Shown: positions 22,621 to 34,503 of the stretch, one piece after another | How positions within the stretch are numbered: position 1 is the first letter of the stretch | Layout: each line of letters opens with the position of its first letter | DNA from: Amborella trichopoda | Lineage: Eukaryota; Streptophyta; Magnoliopsida; Amborellales; Amborellaceae | DNA length: 64,000 nt | Assembly: GCF_000471905.2 (NCBI RefSeq) | Contig: NW_006497023.1 | Coordinates: 2,543,807-2,607,806, forward strand | Direction: 5' to 3' | The notes under the pieces: generated by a model | The model's input: the letters and a program-made list of their open reading frames with translations, nothing else | What the model was told of the DNA's origin: nothing | Database searches by the model: none | Made by a program: the position numbers and the translations under genes

Positions 22621-22659
22621 AAGCTGGGGATCTTTCTCTTGTGTTAAGCGAATTTGTTG

Positions 22660-24110
22660 GAAGAGTCAGGATTCTACTCTTATCCCGGCAGTAATTCCTA
22701 TCTCACTACCCATAGGTAAAGTTGGACACCAATTTACGACATCTTTTAACGTCTTCATCTCTTGAATCATCAAATATGCCATCGATACGAGGGACTTTCT
22801 GCTTAAAGCATCTGCTTCGACATTAGTCTTGCCCAGCTGGTAGTCAATAGTACAATCGTACTCATTTGATAGATCCATCCATCTTCTTTGCCACATATTT
22901 AACTCCTTCTGAGAGAATAGATACTTCAGGCTCTTATGATCTGTAAACATCTTAAATTGGGCCCTCGTAGAGGTAGTGTCTCTAGATTTTTAAAGCGAAT
23001 ACTACTGCCACAAGTTCCAAATCATAGGTTGGATAATTTTTCTCATACGGCTTTAATTTTCTGGAGGCATACGCAATAACTTTTCCACTCAACATAAGTA
23101 CACCCCCGAGTCCTTTATGAGAGGCATCGGTAAAGACTACAATGTCCTCATTCCCTTCAGGTAGAGTTAGAACCGGGGATGTGGTCAATCTTTTCTTCAA
23201 TCTTGAAAGCTCCCCTCACAATTATCCGACCACACAAATTTCACATTCTTCTGGGTCAGACGAGCCAGAGGAAGTGCTATCTTCGAGAAGCCTTCCACAA
23301 ATTGCCTGTAGTATCATGCCAACCCCAGAAAACTCTGAACCTTGGTTATGTTTGTCATCCTTCCCCATTTAAGCACAACTTCAATCTTAGAAGGGTTGAC
23401 CGCGATCCCGTCTTTAGTAATGATATGCCCCAAGAAGGTCACACTGGGAAGCTAGAATTCACTTTTACTCAACTTGGCATACAATTTCTCCGACTTTAGA
23501 GTTTCAAGGACCATTCTCAGGTGCTAGTCATGTTCTTCCAAATTCTTTGAATACACCAAAATATCACCAATGAAGACCACAACAAAATTATCCATCAAAG
23601 GTCGGAACACTCTATTCATTAGGTCCTTGAAAGCAGCTGGGGCATTAGTTAAACTGAATGGCATTACTAGAAACTAATAATGGCCATAACGGGTTCTAAA
23701 TGCAGTCTTGGAAATATCTTCTTCCTTGACCTATAATTGGTGATAACCCGATCGAATATCGATCTTTAAAAATATTTGGGCCCCTTGCAACTGATAAAAA
23801 AGGTCATCAATTCTGGGTAAGGGATACTTGTTTTTCACTGTAACCCAATTTAATTGCCTGTAATCAATACAAAGTCTCAGGGATCCATCGTTCTTTTTCA
23901 CAAACAAGACTGGTGCATCCTAAGGTCGAATGAACCCCTTATCCAACAGTTCCTGTAATTGTCCATTCAACTCTTTCAATTCTACTGGGGCCATCCTATA
24001 AGGGTCTTTAGAGATGGGAACAGTACTTGGGGCCACATCTACTTCAAACTCTATCTCTCTCATTGGAGGCAAAGAGGCTTATTCTTCATGGAACACTTCT
24101 GAGTATTCTC
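22660..24110 (-). pseudogene. B reverse transcriptase and RNase H
   Basis: RT motifs in order: [21 protein letters not shown] (about 23910-23850), SGYHQL (about 23725), [12 protein letters not shown] (about 23660), FIGD in place of FIDD (about 23575-23563), FLGHII (about 23420). RNase H follows with [13 protein letters not shown] (23140-23095) and [15 protein letters not shown] (22945-22900). The Gly in FIGD replaces the first catalytic Asp. Stops and at least two frame changes interrupt the region. Confidence 0.9.
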
Positions 24111-24129
24111 GTACCACTAGAATGTCTTC

Positions 24130-24610
24130 TAACTTAGATTGGACATACTACATAAGCTAAATACCCCACATCTTTTAGCCAAAAGGCGGGAAGCTTGAAG
24201 CGCTGAAATGAGATGTAGGGGAGAAACGTCGACAGTGCCGACAAGGTGTAATTCAGATTGTTAAGGGCGCCTAATGGCCACAGTCTTATCATCGAAGTTA
24301 CTAGTAGCCTGATGGTTAGATAACCAGTCCATACCCAGAATAACATCAAAATCCTGAGTATTTAAAAATATTTATTCTGCGGGTAAGACACATCCTTCTA
24401 CAAGGACTTCATATTGCTTAAATACCTTATCAGTTTCTATAAAATCTCCCACCGGTGTGTGCACTACTAGAGTATAATTAAGACATGCAGGTTTATCATT
24501 TAGGTGACATGTAAAATGTAGTGCAACAAAAGAGTGAGAGGAAACAAGGTTAATTAAGATTTTTGCTTCTCCACCATAGATAAAAAGCGTACCTCTTATC
24601 ACCAAGGTAG
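24130..24610 (-). pseudogene. B retropepsin-like protease
   Basis: KILINLVSSHSFVALHF corresponds to the active-site segment, with Asn in the place of the catalytic Asp and Val where Gly is usual. The far end, FDVILGMDWL-type text near 24345, lies in another frame. Confidence 0.78.
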
Positions 24611-24619
24611 ATACATTGG

Positions 24620-25686
24620 CCTCTTATTCTATCAACGCAAACACCCAACCTTGAGCCCTTGGTCGGTCCACCGGCTTTATCATGGGGTAGTCTCGGATCC
24701 AGTGGCTAGGCTTGCCACACTTAAGGCACTTGTTCAGGTTCTTGTAACACTCAGTCTCAATGTGATTACCCATTCCACGGTATGTACACACAGGGCGTTG
24801 GTTGTCCCCTTTATTGCCTGGTAAGGTCCCCTGAGTCCTCAGATTACCCTGGTAGGGTCTTCCTTCAAAATCTCTCTTCGTGGTAAGCCGAATTGTCTTC
24901 CCAACATTTCCTGACCGGGCGGGTCTCGCCTTTCCTTCCTTTCTCAAGCGATACTCTTCACATTACCTTTCAATTTTCATCATGAGGTCTACCAAAGGGG
25001 CATACAACTTAAGATTGGCAGCTAACACCCTTCCTCTGATGTCTGATAGCACACCCCTCTTGAATTTACTTGCCTTTCGTGCCTCTGTATTGATGGTGTG
25101 AGGCGCATAGCGAGAAAGCTCTGCAAACTTGGCCGCATACTGCTCGACTGTTAATCTCCCCTGTGGGTGTTCAATAAACTCAACTTATTTTGTTTCCCTG
25201 ATAGACTCAGGAAAGTATTTCTCATCAAACGCCACCAGGAAATTGTTCCACGTGGCTTCAGTCCATGATTCCCTCTAGAACTGCACTAAATTCCACCAAT
25301 ATTCTGCCTCCCCTTCCAGCATGAAGGCTCCTAGTCTAACTTTCTATTCCTCTGAGCACTGCAACACTTCTAGAATCTTCTCCATCGGTCTCTTCCATTT
25401 CGTTTTTCGACACCCCCATGCCTTGAGAATGCAATAGGTACCAACCTCCTGAATCTTTTGATTAACTCACTGTCTGCTAGGTTTAAGGCAAGGGTGGATG
25501 GGCCTCAAGTGTCCTAAAGAGTTCTCTAAATGCTTCAGTGTTCACATTGTTGGTGCTTGCTTTATTAGCACAAGTCCTTATCATCCTTTCTTCAACCTAA
25601 CACAGAAACACTCAATCACTAATCCATCAAGAAACTGCCCTAAGGACACTTCTAAGGCTCCCTAGGCCAAGAATCCTATCCTGGTT
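24620..25686 (-). pseudogene. B gag
   Basis: The minus strand encodes the capsid pieces around 25400-25000 and a basic zinc-knuckle domain (24790-24687). Both knuckles lack one ligand: the first has Arg in place of its second Cys (CTYRGMGNHIETEC), the second ends in Tyr in place of the last Cys (CLKCGKPSHWIRDY). Stops break the capsid part. Confidence 0.85.
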
Positions 25687-25698
25687 GCTGTGATACCA
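25687..25698 (-). other. B primer binding site
   Basis: TGGTATCACAGC on the minus strand lies four bases inside the LTR end. It differs by one base from the initiator Met-tRNA complement. Confidence 0.8.
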
Positions 25699-25702
25699 TA
25701 AT

Positions 25703-26881
25703 TATCATGACCCCACCCCCTGACCCCTGCCTTCCCAAACCGGATGGCGACAGAGTGCAGGATCGTGACTGGAGGTCACGTACGTTACTTAGGTGAGAGT
25801 GCATCAACATGTGTTATAAATGCGAAATCAAAGCAAACCACGAGAAATAAATAAAACAAAGTCCGAACACAACCATATAAGAAATTGGGAAAAATAAACT
25901 GAAACTTATATTATTACATAAAAAACTTGGAGTAATACAATTGTTCAAGGCACCGATGGCCTGCTACACAACATCTAACTTCAGTATATACAAAAACATG
26001 CCCCACGATCACAAAACACGTACAAGCAAAAGATCTCTTTGGCAGGAACAAGCCTTCGTCAACCAGATCAATGACCCCACTGGCTGTTCTTGACCTGTAG
26101 CTTCTACTTTGATGAGAAAATGGTGCTCCTAAGCCCTTCTTGCACAGTCTCCTCAAGCTTCCCTCGGTGAGTAGTAATGAGGCAACAATGGGTAAGGGAC
26201 TTGAAAGTTAGCTCTAGTGAGAGAGCGAATGAGAGAGTGTGAGTGGAAATTACGTGAGGGAGAGGGAGAAGACTTAAATACTCCCTCCGGTGGTAGGTGG
26301 CAACCTAAAGTTGATATGTGGCAAATAATCCCCATGCAGCTAGACAAATGGCAAACACTGCCCATGCACGGCACTGCTACGCACGGTGTTGCATGTGTCA
26401 CTCTCTCTTCACAGACGGCACTGCCTGGCTCTCTCTTCACAGTTAGTGCTGGCTCTCTCTCTTCTTCACAGCTGGTGCTGGCTCTTTCTCTCTCTTCTAC
26501 ACAGCTGACACTAGCTCTCTCTCTCTTCTTCACAACCAGTACTGACTCTCTCTTCACAATCGATGTTGGCTCTTTCTCTCTCTACACATCTGGCACTGGC
26601 TCTCTCTCTTCTTCATAGTTAACACTGGCTCTCTCTCTCTTCACAGCCAACACTGGCTCTTTCTCTCTCTCTCCACAGATGGTGCTGGTTCTCTCTTCTT
26701 CACAATCGATGCTGGCTCTCTCTCTTCCTCATAGTCGGCGCTGGCTCTCTCTCTCTTCTTCACAGTCGATGCTGGCTCTCTCTCTCTTCACAGCCAATGC
26801 TAGCTCTCTCTATCTCTCTTCTTCACAGCCGTACATGTCTTTTCCTTTTCTCTGAATTGGGAAAACTCTTGGGTTGTTATA
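25703..26881 (-). mobile_element. B 5' LTR
   Basis: Collinear with 20036-21192, including the minisatellite. The outer end reads TATAAC where the other LTR has TGTAAC, so the terminal TG is lost by one transition. An extra piece of about 20 bases near 26060-26085 is absent from the other LTR. Confidence 0.88.
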
Positions 26882-26886
26882 GTTCT
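26882..26886. other. Target site duplication of B, right copy
   Basis: GTTCT matches the left copy at 20031-20035. Confidence 0.85.
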
Positions 26887-27531
26887 TCCTCTTTTTCTCT
26901 TCACAGACGGCAGCAAGCTACTGTCTGTGCTCAGTCACCTTTTTTCTCTCTATTCACAGATGAGAGCGAGCCACCGTTTGCATTCTCTCTTTCTTTCTTC
27001 TCTCTTTTCATAGAGAGCAGTAAAGCCACAGTCTGTGTCTTCCTTTTCTTTTCTTTTTCTCTCTTATCTCTTTCTCCTTTCTCTCTTAATGTTAATGTAT
27101 CTTTTATTATATTTTTGTTTGAAGGATCTGAGTGAAAAACAAACCAGCCTTCTCTCTCTTTATTTTCTCTTTGTTCATTCATATTCTGAAGGAGGAGTTC
27201 AAAAACATACTTTTCATTTCTTAAAAACCTTTCTCTTCACTTTCTCTCTGAAGGACTAGTTGAAAGACATATTAGCCCTTCGTTTCACTTCTCTTTACTT
27301 TCTTTTTGAAGGACTAATTGAAAGACATACTAGCCCTTCATTCCTCTTTTCTTTCCTCTTAAAAACACATTTTATCTCTGAAGGATCGGGGTGAAAAACA
27401 GACCAGCCTTTGTCTCTCTTTTTTCTTCTTTCTCTGAAGAGCTGGGTGAAAGTCAAACCATCCTTCGTCCCTCTTTTCTTTCTCTACTTCTTTCCTTCTT
27501 TCTTTGAAGAGCTTAGTGAAAGCTAAACCAG
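26887..27531 (+). mobile_element. C2 LTR, right part, with a 60-75-bp repeat
   Basis: It resumes with CACAGACGGCAGCAAGC units, matching the left part across B. From about 27110 a second array follows, with units such as GAAGGACTAGTTGAAAGACA and AGCCCTTC separated by CT runs, five or six copies. The usual C-family end (GATCTAAGAGGG) is missing; D begins instead. Confidence 0.7.
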
Positions 27532-28851
27532 CGTCACAACCCCACTCCTTGACCCCTGTTGTCCCAAACCGAAGGGCGATAGAGTGCGGGATCACGACTA
27601 GAGGTCGTGTATGTCACTCAAGTAGGAGTGGCATCAACACGTGTTATAAATGCTGAATCAAAGCAAACCATGAAATGAAACTAAACGAAATCCATTCATC
27701 AGACAGATATTAACACAAAAACACATCCATTTTTATTGGCATCCACTATTCAAAAAATGCTTTTACAATCATTTCAAGGCACTACATGCCCACAGAATAA
27801 AGAGTACAAAAACATCCCGGTGGCACGGCTACTAAACACCTACTGTAAAAACCTTCTACATGATCTTTTCTCCAAAAATCTAAGCTTCACATGTTCGGCA
27901 CGCAATCTCCTGTCTGTCCTTCAGATCAAGACTATCACTCCACAAACATGGGAGAAAACTATGGAATGAGCTAATAGCCCAGTAAGCAGATCTCCACTCT
28001 TGCATTTCAACTTCTATAAACGGTGATAGTAGTTAACAGTGCTCACTAATTTATAGAGATATCAATAAAGTTTCCTCTATTATGCTCTATAATACTCTCA
28101 CAGTATACGGATAAACACAGATCAATAATCAAGAACATGTAGTGCATAAATCGTTTCATTTTAAGCAGCTGGTAAGACTAACAGTTCACAGTTTCACACA
28201 ATAAAAGCTAAAAGAGCCTACTCTTGAAATAGAAGTTCCATGGATCAGGTCAAGCGAATCTTGTAGCATGGAACCTCTACTCTCATTCAGGAGGGAGGAC
28301 AATGACAAGTGGGTGTCCTACTTTGTAATGCCCTCATACACACACACACGTCCCTAGCGCTCTTTGGGGTATTTGATAGGTAGAGGCCTTGCAAGACACG
28401 ACCCTCTCATGTGCCCTTCTTGCGAGAGAGCGTTACACTACCATTGGGTAACCCAATGCATAGTGCCAATAAAGATTTAGTGGTGAGCAACCCACCCTGT
28501 TATCCAGTTTCACCTCCCGACTTCAGTCCTATCATTGGGGTCGAGGTACAGTCAACAAAAATGCTAACATAACAGTATTCAACAGTATATCGTAGTATAA
28601 AGCAATATCACAGTACCTACTACCAATGGGTGGCCTAATGCATAATGGTCAGTATCAGTATCAATTTCGTAGTCGGTAATAGCATAAGCAGCAGTAACAA
28701 AGCCGACGATAGCACAAGCGGTGGTAACACAATCGACGATAGCACAAGCCGCGGTTGCTCTCATACTATCTCATAGCCACGCGTGCTCCATCTCCATCAG
28801 ACTTTTCCTATCGCGCACGTCTTCTTGGCTAGGAAAGGCTCAGTCCTTACA
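27532..28851 (-). mobile_element. D 3' LTR (1.3 kb)
   Basis: On the minus strand it starts TGTAAGGACTGAG at 28851 and ends GGGGTTGTGACG at 27532. It retains parts of the 75-bp repeat (about 28650-28440) and of the acceptor side of the intron-like segment (about 27995-27960), but the donor side is deleted. A 30-bp repeat with GACGATAGCACAAGC lies at about 28670-28760. Confidence 0.8.
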
Positions 28852-28869
28852 TCATCCCCCCCTTAAAAA

Positions 28870-30496
28870 TATTTTATCCTCAAAATTGTCTGCTAATCAA
28901 ATAGATGGGGGTACTTATCTCGGATTTCATCCTCTCATTCCCACGCTAATTCTTCTCGCGAACGATACTGTCATAAAACCCGAACCAGGGGAAGCTCTTT
29001 ATTACGAAATACCTAAATGCCCTTGTCCAGTATCTCAATTGATTGTTCAACATAAGTCAAATCTTCCCTGCTCGAGATTGGTTCATACTTCAAGACATGG
29101 GACGGATTAGGCTGATACTTCCTCAATAGTGACACATGAAAGACATCATGAATATTGGCCAACTCGGGCGGTAGGGCCAATCAATATGCGATGATTCCAA
29201 TTCTTTCTAAAATCTCAAAGGGTCCAATAAATCGTGGACTCAGTTTCCCTTTCCTGCAAAATCTCATAATGCCCTTAGTTGGCGACACCTTCAAAAAGAC
29301 CCGATCACCGACTTCAAATTCAAGATCTTTCCTCTTATTGTTGGCATAACGCTTCTGCCGACTTTGAGCCGTTTTGAGCCTTTCTCAGACTCAAGCAATC
29401 TTTTCTGATGTTCTTTGAACAATCTCTTGCCCTAATAGTTTCCTCTCACGGACTTCCTCCCAAAAGTGCCTCAAAAGGTGCCATCTGGATACTGGCTTGG
29501 AAACTATTGTTATAAGCAAATTCTATTAGAGGCAGATGATCATCCCAGTTTCCTTTAAAATCTATAATACAGGCCCTCAACATATCTTCTAAGGTCTGAG
29601 TAGTCCTTTCCTATTGTCCATCAGTCTGAGGGTGGAAAGCAGTATTGAAAGTAAGTTCGGTCGCCAAAGCTAACTGCAGACCTTACCAAAATCTTAAAGT
29701 AAATCTAGGGTCCTTATCGGACATAATATTGAGAGGTACTCCATGTAATCCTACTAAATCTTTGATGTAAAGCTGAGCAAGCTTATCCAGAGTATAAGTT
29801 GTGCGTACCGATAAGAAATGGGCGGCTTTGATTAATCAGTCCACAATGGCCCAAATGTTATCATGTCCCGAACCTGATTTAAGCTGGCCAGACACAAAGT
29901 CCATGGTGACATGTTCTCACTTCAATATCAAGGAATAGAGTTGGGTGTCATTCCACTCCATCTTCTAATAATTTCATCTCCCAGATGATCATGTGAGCCA
30001 CTGATACCACGGGTTTCTTACTCAAGGCATCTGTTATGATGTTTGTTTTACCCGGGCAATAATTGATGGTACATTCATAATCATTTAACTAATCCATCCA
30101 TCTTCTTCGCCGCATGTTCAAATCGTTTTTAGAAAATAAGTACTCAAGGCTCTTGTGGTCAGTGAATACTTTAAACTGGGCCCCATAAAGATAATGTCTC
30201 CAAATTGTTAAGGTGAAAACCACAGCTGCCAGTTCCAAATCATGAGTGGGGTAATTTTGCTCATTCGGCCTAACTGCCTAGTGGCATAAGCTATAACCTT
30301 CCCTCGTTGCATTAACACACATCCAAGCCCTTTGTGTGAAGCGTCAGTATAAACTAAAAAATCTTCATTTCGCCTTAAGCAAGGTCAGTATCGGGGTTCC
30401 AGTCAGTCTCTTCTTCAACTCTTGAAACTTTGCTCACAGGCATCTGACCACAGAAATTTACTTTCTTCTTGGTTAGGCGGGTCAGGGGAAGTGTTA
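28870..30496 (-). pseudogene. D integrase and RNase H
   Basis: Minus-strand text gives the chromodomain-like end (about 29070-28900), the integrase C-terminal part with FEVGDRVFLKVSPTKG-type text (29330-29270), and the core with MDFVSG (about 29905), SDKDPRF (about 29720) and a QTDGQ segment followed by a stop. RNase H lies at about 30370-29990. Near 29935 the integrase HHCC region is deleted, joining the RNase H tail to the core. Many stops. Confidence 0.85.
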
Positions 30497-32040
30497 TTTT
30501 TTATTCTCCTCCGCCAGTTCGTCGAAACTCTCAAAGGACTAGCCTTTCAGTGGTATGCTTGGTTGCCGCCGAACTCGGTGAACACCTGGTAAGAAATGGA
30601 GCAGTTTTTCCACCAACGCTTCTACGAAATCCAAAGGAACGTGGAAATCATCGAGCTTCTCACCTTGATGCAAGACCCTGGTGAGTCGGCTGATAAATTT
30701 ATCACCCGATGGAAAGAGTTGGCGACTTTTAACGCCACTCCCAAGATCAAGAAGGAAGCAGTCCAGACCTGCATACAGGACATGCTTCCTAACATCGTTC
30801 CACATTATGAGGCATCCAATCCACCCTCCATGTCAGAGCTCGTCTCTAAGGCTGTCTGTATTGAGGGATTGTTCAAGCACGACAACACCCGTCAGCAACC
30901 TACCAGCTCAAACTCATGCCTCAGCGGTCGGGGCAATCAAAAGGCAGTAATTAGCACGACCATCACCGTGGCTAACAGCAAGGCTCGGTTTCTCAATACT
31001 GGACTTCCCCAAGGCACAGGCGTCTCCGGCCAAGGGAAAATAACAGGCCTACAATAGTGTCCCACCTCCTAAAAACTCTGGGCAAAGCGACTACTTGGCC
31101 GAGCACCAAAATAAGGTTTACCCCTTCGACACGGAATGGACACCTGCACTACTTCGACTGCAGCTAGAACATAGCATGATACATTTTCCGGAGGGAAATA
31201 CTATGGAGTTGGCTGGGTAGGAGGCAAATGAGAGGTACTGTGCCTATCATAGGAGGGTCAGCCACCCCACTCATGACTGCTATAAGCTCAACAACACTTT
31301 CAAAGTCCTTATCAACAAGGGTCAGATAAAGCTCGAAGAATTGAAAAAGGCATTCGAGGCAGTTGAGGCATCTCACATAATCACAATGCAAGAAGATGAT
31401 GGGGCACCCGCTATGCTTCGTACGTTCTTCTCCATAATGATCAAAGAAGGAATCGCCACCCCAAATCGGACAAGGCAGCCTAAGTTCCTTCCTTCAGGGA
31501 TCGAGAACCTCTGGTGCACATATCACTAGATATGAGGACATGACATCAACGAATGCACTGGCTTTCATAAGCTCTTGATCGAAAAGATGCAGCAGTACCA
31601 GGAAGTTCAAGGGGACTCAGCAAGACACCCTCCCTCTTCTGCCTGCATAAGAAGACCTCCCAATGCATGCCCAGGGAAGCGCTAAGCAAGACCCTCTCTA
31701 GGCCCTCTTCGAAGCGATGCTCCACCAAGGTCTCATCACTCCTAAGCTCTCTAGGCAGCCTAGATGCCTTGCCCGGGGCAAAAAAAAACTCTGGTGCCCC
31801 TATCACCAAGTGTGGGGCCACGAACTCAATGACTGCTTTGGGTTCGAGGCCATAGTGGCGGAGAAAGTTCAGCAAGGTCGCATCAACTGGGTGATCTTTC
31901 CAGAACACGTCCAAGCCCTCGCTCCCATTCAAGGAGAAGCCACGCTACAAGCCCCTCATGAGTACGCACTGACTCCTCAGGGCCTTCGACCTCTCAGCCC
32001 TAGGAAGTCTTCCATGGGTGAAGCAGGCTCAAGTCCCTGA
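30497..32040 (+). pseudogene. T1 gag with three zinc-knuckle-like modules
   Basis: The capsid part reads FVETLKGLAFQWYAWLPP (from about 30511), a stop at 30590, then FFHQRFYEIQRNVE and DKFITRWKELA, typical of Tat-group gag. Three modules with C-X2-H-X4-H-X4-C follow at 31239-31280, 31515-31556 and 31795-31836, about 280 bp apart. Text before the second and third is also similar (EGIATPNRTRQPKFLP and QGLITPKLSRQPRCLA). The first two share a frame; a run of eight A near 31783 precedes a frame change before the third. Stops interrupt the second. The role in intact elements is RNA packaging. Confidence 0.82.
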
Positions 32041-33065
32041 GACCCGAGGTAGTCCTCCAGGCCACTGCCTCTCATCGGTCTGATAGGGCGGTCGAACACC
32101 CCCTTGGGGATCCCAAAGGAGACAGAAAACACCTAGGTCGGCCCGCTAAAGGAATCATCTTCCTCAGCCACCAGCCAAGGAAGAATTTCTCAAACCCCTT
32201 CCTCTGCTACCGACCTTGTGGGACTTCATCCCAAGCAAAGCTCACCTCATCTTATCGTCCAATCTGGCAGATGGCTCTGAGTCATCAATATGTCAGGAGT
32301 CGACCGAAATGGGTGACAACGTTAAAAGCGCCCCACAATGGTCAAAGTCGAGGAAAGACCTTAAATACCCCCTGCAAACATCCAACTCCAGCGATGACGT
32401 AAAAACCTGCTCGGAACATTCTAACCCTTCTTCTCCTTCCCACTCATCTTTTTATTCTACGTGTATCGCTCGGCAATTCCCAGACTTTGACTCTCTAAAC
32501 AGGGAGTTCAGAGAAACCAGCCCCACCATGTCGCAGCAAGAACGCCTCAGAGAAATGTTGTCCCAAGCAATAGGATTCTCGACAACCGCCGATGCCCTGG
32601 CTACCCAGCCAAAACCAAGCCATCTCTAAGCTTCTACTCCCATGAAGCCTCCCACGTGGTGCAAAACTTAGAAGTACCTGCCAGCACAGGGCAAATGGGT
32701 CTAATATCGGGAAAGAAACTACATCCCACACCTCAAAAGTTAAAGGTCCTCAAATTTCCTAATCCTTCACTTTCCCCTAAGCCTAAAACTCAAACCTCTA
32801 CATCTTTAGTATAAATTCCTATTACTGCCCCATCGGTTGAACAACAAAGTTAGCCAGTGTCACAAACCAAGACTCAACCAAAACATGTTCCTAAGACTAT
32901 CTTACACCTACACCAGTGACTTGATCAAGAACACAAAAGACAAATGGGGATAAAGTAAAATACGATGTAATTGGGAACTTGAGAAAGTTTCCATCCCTTT
33001 TGAGCATCTATGATGCCCTCTTGCTGTCTGGAGACTACCGCATGGCTTTGGTCTAAGCACTCTCT
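32041..33065 (+). other. T1 gag-protease spacer
   Basis: A degraded stretch without a recognised domain. Its 32310-32760 part is collinear with 43330-43770 of T2 (GATGACGTAAAAACCTGCTC and GCCTCCCACGTGGTGCAAAAC against their T2 counterparts), so it belongs to the element family. An open frame of 137 codons at 32216-32629 is Ser-rich and unrecognised. Confidence 0.6.
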
Positions 33066-33660
33066 AACCCAAAGGTGTACGAGACTGAGGTGGAACCCAT
33101 CGAGATCGACCTAACCATTCTAAGCGGGTGCCTGACAATCTCCTTTTGTGAAGATGACCTTCACCTAGGAGGCGAATTCCACAATCGCCCCCTCTTCGTG
33201 AATGGTGAACTTCACGCTTACCCTCTCATTCGGATCATGCTAGATGGAGGGTCAATAGTTAACCTAATCCCAAGAAGGATTCTCACCCGACTGGGATTAA
33301 GATCTGATGACTTCATTACTACCGACATCACTGTGCAAGGGTTCAACCAGTGAGGAGAAAAGCCAGCCGACACGGTGTGCCTCCACCTCAAGATCAGTTA
33401 CCTCAATGATTACACTCAGTTTCACGTAATCGACATCGATACCTCTTACAACATCCTGCTTGGTCCTCCTTGGCTTCACGGACAGGGGGTGGTTCTTTCC
33501 ACGCTCCATCAATGTTTCAAGTACAATGAGACAGAAGACAACACACGGTCTATGATGACAAAAGATCACTCTATGTAGCTAAGGCTCACAATGTCGATGC
33601 CAAGTACTATTTCACAAACCTTCCTGATCAGAAAACTCAAAAGATGATGAGCGGAAGTCT
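33066..33660 (+). pseudogene. T1 retropepsin-like protease of Tat type
   Basis: The text ISFCEDDLHLGGEFHNRPLFV, then IMLDGGSIVNLIP with the catalytic Asp at 33243, then FHVIDIDTSYNILLGPPWLH and STLHQCFKYN, is the conserved Tat/Ogre protease. A stop at about 33351 follows GFNQ. The frame then continues to about 33578, and a shifted frame carries on with YVAKAHNVDAKYYF. The catalytic motif itself is intact (DGGS). Confidence 0.85.
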
Positions 33661-34503
33661 ATGAGAGAGACGGGCCCTTCGTCTCATGATGATGTTGAGG
33701 ATCTGGGGCAGATGATTACAGACATGTTCAGAGAAGAGGAAAGACAAGGCAAGATCCTCCCTTTGACCCCTATCCACCCAAGTATGTCTTGCCACGTCTC
33801 CGAGGTCATGGTATCCTCTCCAGAAGGTGTAGCATCTCCCTTTAGTTCTGATTTGCTAGAACAAAATGACAAGTCAAAAGTAGCCCCTGAGTCTGAGGAA
33901 ACCCCAGAGGTGGACCTACCAGCACCTAGGGTCACCTACACATCTGACTAGCAAAAGGTTTTGCATGTACCCATCGCCTTTCTCGAGATAGAACTGGTGC
34001 AGCAACCGCCACAGAAGGAGCTCTAGGTTTCATCCTCCCAGAACATGGGGATAGTCGATAGTCAAAAGAAGGTATTACACTTCTCTAGGTTAGTCGAAGA
34101 AGTACAGACGGATAGGAGTCAGCCCTCCAGCTCTCAAGAATGAGACCCTATGGCAGTGTTGAGAAGCGAGGTGGGTAGCCTCCAGAATCAATTGAAGGCT
34201 ATGCGCATCGCTTTAAAGCATTTAAGGGAGTTTGTCCCCGAGACCAAGACTTACGACGAACACAAAAGAAATGTACCTCGAATCGAAGCCCAAGCTCCCT
34301 TAGACTGGAGAATTTGCAGCGAGCAGGCACATCAAATCATGAGAACCATGAACTATGAGCCCATCTCCAATCAAACACTCAGGGGTGAGGAAGCAACTGC
34401 TCCCCTATTCGAGGTCATTGAAGCCACAGCAGGCTGCCACAAGATGAAGCAAGGAGTGGGCTATTCTTCTTCATCTCAGACCACGAAAGGATGGAAGCAG
34501 TGA
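33661..34503 (+). pseudogene. T1 region after protease, unrecognised
   Basis: Two frames of 96 and 117 codons (33661-33951 and 34150-34503) are joined by text with a few stops. The second has a helical, possibly coiled-coil start (LRSEVGSLQNQLKAMRIALKHL). In intact Tat elements RT would follow the protease; no RT motif is seen. The similarity of this part to other proteins is unknown to me. Confidence 0.4.

Larger units (their letters stand above)
20036..26881 (-). mobile_element. B: full-structure Tekay-like element nested in C2
   Basis: Two LTRs in the same orientation (20036-21192 and 25703-26881), a primer site, gag, protease, RT, RNase H, integrase, a polypurine tract and a 5-bp target duplication are all present. 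It is the most complete element here. By eye the LTRs differ at around one base in ten over the parts I compared, so the insertion is not recent. Coding parts have stops, frameshifts and lost catalytic residues, so it is defective. Confidence 0.93.
27532..30496 (-). mobile_element. D: 5'-truncated Tekay-like element
   Basis: LTR, polypurine tract, integrase, RNase H and the RT/RNase H linker are present on the minus strand. The homology to B stops at about 30496, within text corresponding to 23260 of B. RT, protease, gag and the 5' LTR are absent, and the next bases are a gag of another lineage on the plus strand. Confidence 0.85.
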
